Assembly: GCF_020400725.1 (NCBI RefSeq)
Contig: NZ_JAINVG010000003.1
Coordinates: forward strand, 62,001-126,000
Reading direction: 5' to 3'
Source: Streptomyces sp. NK15101
GTDB lineage: Bacteria > Actinomycetota > Actinomycetes > Streptomycetales > Streptomycetaceae
DNA: 64,000 nt
Shown: in pieces, positions 61,599 through 64,000 of the stretch
Position numbering within the stretch: position 1 is the first letter of the stretch
How the letters are laid out: every line of letters starts with the position of its first letter
Made by a program: the position numbers and the translations under genes
Notes under the pieces: model-generated
Database searches by the model: none
Told to the model about the DNA's origin: nothing
What the model saw: the letters and a program-made list of their open reading frames with translations, nothing else

Positions 61599-63299
61599 GT
61601 GTACGACATGACGGACCCCGTCGCCGCTCGCCGGGCGGCCAAAGCTGCCGAACAAGAGCGTCTGAAGCGTGCGCGCGAACGCCGGGAGAACAAGGAGTCC
61701 TCCGGCGTGAGCGGTTTCGCCCAGCGCAAGTGGCGCTGGCTCGGCGTCGGGGGCGGCGAGGCGGTCGAAGCCGTACTGGCCATGCTGACGGAGATCGTGG
61801 CCGTCACCGAGGAGTCCGAGGCCGAACGGGCAGTCCTCACACAGGCCGTCGAAGGCGATCCGAACCGCGAGGCCCTGCTGCCCGTGGTGCGTTCGGGCCT
61901 GAACCTCCTGCCGCCGGAGTCGGTCCTCGGTCACCTACGGAGCCTCTGGGCCGCCGGTGTGCGATGGCTCAACGAGCCGGGTCTCGAGCGGTGCAGCGTG
62001 CTGTGTTCGACGGCGCCCGGCCCGGACCTCGTCAGCACGCGCTCCCACGCGGTGTCGGGCGGGCCGGCCTTCAGTCTCTTCGTGACCGCGGCCACCCGCG
62101 GCGCGATACCCGTACCGAACCGGTTCCTCGACGAACTCCTCGCGTGGGCGCCGCTGTCCGTCGTCGACGACCTGATCGACCATGGTGGCCTCATGGCCGA
62201 AGACGCGCCGTGGGAAGGGCGGAACGAGGACGAGAGCCTCTATCTGCGGGCCCGTCTCGCCCCTGCCGACATCGGCGTCGAACAGGCCGAGCACCTCGGG
62301 TGGCAGGCGTACCTGCGCCGGCGGGCCTTCCGGCACGGCCGAACGCTTGTCCGGCAGGAACCGGACGACGTGTGGGACCTGCTGTACGACGTGGTCATGG
62401 ACGTCGACGTGACGGCCATGGACGCACTCGACGCGGCTCTGCCCCGTACCCAGCAGATCGAGCTGCGCGACCTCAGGTCCGGCGCACTGCTCGGGCAGTG
62501 GCCGCGGGCGCTGGCCGAGGACCGGGGGCTCTGGAGGCTGATGGCCGCCTTGTGGCGCCCGACCGGTCTCGTCGACGCCGGCCGGAGTCCGTTCTACGCC
62601 CTTGTCGCCCTGAACCGTGCCTATGACCTGGTGAAGTCCGGTGATCCGGAGGCCGCGGCCGAACAGGCCCGCTCTCTCACCCTGGCCAAGAACAACCGCA
62701 AGGTCCCGGCGGAGTTGGTCCAGGAGGCCCACGCCCTGGCAGCGTACGCGGCCGTGGCGCAGAGCGAGCGGATCAGTTCCCCCGCCGGCCGCGGCAAGCT
62801 CCTCGACGCCGCCGTGGAGAACGCCGAGGCGGCGGCGGCTCAGGGCGGAGCCGTCGCCGAACTCAACCTCCGGCTGCTTCGCGCCTGGAGAGGGACGAAC
62901 AAGAACAGCCGTGATCCGTTCAGCAATCCCTTTCTCGACATCGGCCTGGAGCATGGGGACGGCGGCTGGGAAGAACGTTGCCGGGAGATATACCGGCAGC
63001 ACGAGGGTGACACCAAGGCGCAGTCGGACCTGAACAAGGCCGAGGGGCGGATCCGGGACGCGCTGCGTGGGGACGCGGGCTGGGACGTCTTCTACCGGCT
63101 GCCGCTCGACCGCTCCCGATACGTCATGCCCTCCGAAGTGCCACGGCATCTGGTGCCTCCGCTCGCAGCTCTGCCGCGCCGGACCCCGGTGACGAGCGGC
63201 GGCGAGCTGGAGGCCATCCGTGCCCGTGCCGCCGTCGAGCTCCTGGACGACTTCCGGACCACCGCACCACGCCTCGACCGCCATCATTCCGTGCGATGA
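61599..63299 (+). CDS. Uncharacterised 566-residue protein
   Basis: I do not recognise this family. The N terminus is a basic/acidic helix rich in Arg, Ala and Glu (DPVAARRAAKAAEQERLKRA), followed by an alpha-helical body with a recurrent L-x-x-A/W pattern, for example LDELLAWAPLSVVDDLIDHG, and a C-terminal segment RYVMPSEVPRHLVPPLAALP. The middle looks like an alpha-solenoid with few recognisable repeats. No membrane or signal segment. The start is GTG 61599 (leaderless) or ATG 61608 (GGGGTG upstream). It heads a same-strand cluster with two more genes and may be part of an actinobacterial accessory or conflict system; this is inference. Confidence 0.75.
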   Translation: MYDMTDPVAARRAAKAAEQERLKRARERRENKESSGVSGFAQRKWRWLGVGGGEAVEAVLAMLTEIVAVTEESEAERAVLTQAVEGDPNREALLPVVRSGLNLLPPESVLGHLRSLWAAGVRWLNEPGLERCSVLCSTAPGPDLVSTRSHAVSGGPAFSLFVTAATRGAIPVPNRFLDELLAWAPLSVVDDLIDHGGLMAEDAPWEGRNEDESLYLRARLAPADIGVEQAEHLGWQAYLRRRAFRHGRTLVRQEPDDVWDLLYDVVMDVDVTAMDALDAALPRTQQIELRDLRSGALLGQWPRALAEDRGLWRLMAALWRPTGLVDAGRSPFYALVALNRAYDLVKSGDPEAAAEQARSLTLAKNNRKVPAELVQEAHALAAYAAVAQSERISSPAGRGKLLDAAVENAEAAAAQGGAVAELNLRLLRAWRGTNKNSRDPFSNPFLDIGLEHGDGGWEERCREIYRQHEGDTKAQSDLNKAEGRIRDALRGDAGWDVFYRLPLDRSRYVMPSEVPRHLVPPLAALPRRTPVTSGGELEAIRARAAVELLDDFRTTAPRLDRHHSVR

Positions 63300-63358
63300 C
63301 CCGTCGACGCCGTTGATCCGACCCACGATCCCGAACCGAACGAAGCAGAGCGGACCTG

Positions 63359-63991
63359 ATGCCTCCCAAGAAGAACATTCCCAAGAGGGAGCGGCCACAC
63401 CGCCCGTGCCCCGCGTGCGGCCAGATACAGCCCGGCACGAAGGGCTCGCCGCCGGTGCACAAGGCCGGAGGGCTGAAGCGCCGCAGGGAGCGACGCAGGG
63501 ACGCTTCGGTCCAGCCCGCGGAGAACAGGGCCGTCGAAGCGTCGCCGCGCCCCGACCCGATCGACGCGATGACGGTGATCAAGGGAGTGGCCGCCCGCGT
63601 GCCGGAGGCACTGGAGGCTGCAGGGGCCGACGAGGTGCCTCCGGCCGGCGCGCTCACCGCGGCGGTGCGCAGGGCGGTCCTGGACGAGTTCCGTACCCGC
63701 GCGCAGTTCGCCGGACGGCTCGCCGAGATCGACGCGCTCCTCTGGTCCCGGGCGGGAGAGAGCCGCGAGACCGTCGCGGGGGCGATGACGGAGCACCTGC
63801 GGGAGCTGCGGCTGCTGCGGGTCACGGAGCCCGAGGAGAGCGACCGGTTCGTGGTGACCGAGGGCGAGGGGAGCGCCTTCGAGCTGCTGAGTCCGGCGTA
63901 TGTGGACGAGTTGACAGGAAAGGTCATACTCGCCGGCCAGTTGCGGCGCGTCGCCGGGCAGGCGGGCATGAAGGTGGGGAAGGAAGCATGA
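63359..63991 (+). CDS. Uncharacterised zinc-knuckle/winged-helix-like protein
   Basis: A 210-residue protein. The N terminus is basic with CPACG (residues 17-21), half of a zinc finger, then a Lys/Arg cluster (KAGGLKRRRERRRD). The remainder is helical, with a possible winged-helix end (LRELRLLRVTEPEESDRFVV). I do not recognise the family. It lies 59 bp after the 566-residue gene; its stop overlaps the next ATG (ATGA), indicating coupled translation in an operon. Confidence 0.75.
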   Translation: MPPKKNIPKRERPHRPCPACGQIQPGTKGSPPVHKAGGLKRRRERRRDASVQPAENRAVEASPRPDPIDAMTVIKGVAARVPEALEAAGADEVPPAGALTAAVRRAVLDEFRTRAQFAGRLAEIDALLWSRAGESRETVAGAMTEHLRELRLLRVTEPEESDRFVVTEGEGSAFELLSPAYVDELTGKVILAGQLRRVAGQAGMKVGKEA

Positions 63992-64000
63992 CGGCAGCCG
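63988..64000 (+). CDS. Start of a further gene cut by the window edge
   Basis: ATG 63988 overlaps the preceding stop (ATGA) and follows GGAAGGAAGC, a good ribosome-binding site. Only MTAA and part of a fifth codon are visible, so nothing can be said about function beyond membership in the operon. Confidence 0.6.

Overview
The window is chromosomal DNA from a Streptomyces or very close relative. It has very high G+C, strong third-position GC bias, frequent GTG starts, several apparent leaderless promoters, and the usual Streptomyces families (WhiI, Rok7B7, HemQ, DUF692/TIGR04222, DUF3000, DUF6232). From memory, the gene order from acnA through ngcEFG, rok7B7, xylFGH, dxs, fadAB, rnd, whiI, hemE, hemG/hemQ and on to murC/msrB resembles the S. 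coelicolor SCO5998-SCO6062 stretch, read here in reverse. No rRNA, tRNA, CRISPR array, prophage or complete insertion sequence was seen.

Layout. Positions 1-10.6 kb are accessory: a GATase, a YcxB-like protein, a secreted nuclease and a P-loop kinase separated by a 206-bp element with TA-flanked inverted ends, a VOC protein, a DUF6232 protein, an EF-G paralog preceded by a possible leader peptide, a TagC-like propeller next to a secreted copy of its C-terminal domain, an SDR and an orphan SUKH-3 protein. 10.8-23.5 kb holds msrB-murC, a RibD-type reductase, ZapE, OsmC, PhoX, PPK2, a polysaccharide deacetylase lipoprotein, a small ABC exporter with an AIM24 protein, a PTH2-type hydrolase and an unknown propeller-like protein. 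23.8-27.0 kb is the most unusual locus: a DUF692 enzyme (the MbnB/TglH class that modifies peptide cysteines) fused to a second domain, translationally coupled to a TIGR04222 membrane protein with a 65-residue Ser/Cys/Gly tail containing ten cysteines, followed by a tail-less paralog. I infer a membrane-anchored, RiPP-like cysteine modification system.

27.2-36.8 kb carries haem synthesis (HemQ, HemG/CgoX, HemE), a DUF4349 lipoprotein, a CoA-disulfide-reductase-like flavoprotein, a secreted RTX-like protein behind a long inverted repeat, DUF3000, the sporulation regulator WhiI with a sigma-WhiG-type promoter, and RNase D. 36.8-46.4 kb has a hydrolase, the fadA-fadB beta-oxidation pair, an unknown propeller, an APC amino-acid permease and dxs. 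46.6-55 kb has two sugar importers around the ROK regulator rok7B7: xylFGH with its own ATPase, and ngcEFG without one. Both show hairpins between the binding-protein gene and downstream genes, which would favour excess binding protein.

55.5-64 kb contains a secreted FG-GAP-like protein, aconitase with overlapping iron-box-like sites, a small VOC protein, and an XRE-HTH/MurA-like fusion protein. The same ATCTC-N6-GAGAT operator occurs in front of the fusion gene and in the acnA/VOC divergent region. The window ends in an uncharacterised operon of a 566-residue protein, a zinc-knuckle protein and a third gene cut by the window edge.
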